Below, piece by piece: positions 33,771 to 33,790 of a stretch of 33,790 nucleotides of DNA (position 1 is the first letter of the stretch; each line of letters begins with the position of its first letter). The stretch is from the NCBI GenBank assembly GCA_009786825.1, contig WQRI01000011.1, forward strand, positions 13 to 33,802, given 5' to 3'. Under the pieces are notes generated by a model, which worked only from the letters and a program-made list of their open reading frames with translations, was not told where the DNA came from and ran no database searches. The stretch is from Bacillota bacterium (lineage in GTDB: Bacteria > Bacillota > Clostridia > Christensenellales > WQRI01). Position numbers and translations under genes: made by a program.

Positions 33771-33790
33771 GTTACATAAGTACTCTCATC

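Overview
The window is an AT-rich chromosomal segment with 23 recognisable or supportable protein genes and no tRNA, rRNA, transposase or phage gene that I can see. Gene content suggests a monoderm Clostridia-like member of the Firmicutes that is distant from the model species. The evidence is a single-chain glycyl-tRNA synthetase, a PrsA-type foldase lipoprotein, a DivIC-like divisome protein, a TrkH/TrkA potassium system, sigma-A promoters with 17-bp spacers, and the pth, mfd, foldase, MurJ/SpoVB-like and divIC set that is clustered in many Firmicutes. The species cannot be named from this window.

Layout. Bases 1-730 hold a promoter and a small secreted-peptide-like gene with a possible double-glycine leader. 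Bases 740-4500 (minus) hold a zinc-ribbon protein with basic and acidic tails, and ftsH with a long Q/N-rich tail. Bases 4542-7801 (minus) hold a two-helix membrane protein and the glycolytic pair pgk-tpiA. A MurJ/SpoVB-like flippase (plus) converges on dusB (minus). Bases 10781-17726 (minus) hold the PrsA-like foldase, mfd and trkA. Bases 17988-23403 (minus) hold trkH, pth, a membrane-anchored Mrr-like nuclease, divIC and an MFS transporter carrying a GNAT-like C-terminal domain. A plus-strand three-helix protein then converges on glyS-queG (minus). The remainder is hflX, cca, a 72-residue membrane protein, guaB, an unknown membrane protein, and a divergent lipoprotein gene.

Most genes are housekeeping: glycolysis, tRNA maturation and recycling, transcription-coupled repair, K+ uptake, GTP synthesis, proteolysis and secreted-protein folding. 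The unusual content is between and inside them. (1) A family of intergenic elements has arms made of 7-nt tandem repeats. The heptamer differs at each locus, the two arms of one locus are complementary, and the core motifs are shared. (2) Two ~125-nt repeats lie at or just past the 3' ends of tpiA and the foldase gene, with compensatory changes in at least two helices, so they are probably structured RNA or DNA elements. (3) Several conserved enzymes (Pgk, DusB, Mfd, Cca, QueG-like, Pth, MurJ-like) carry low-complexity inserts, and FtsH carries a prion-like tail. (4) Three genes have a -10 box only 8-10 nt from the start codon, which implies leaderless mRNAs.

All calls come from reading the sequence. 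No database search was run, and family names rest on recognised motifs.
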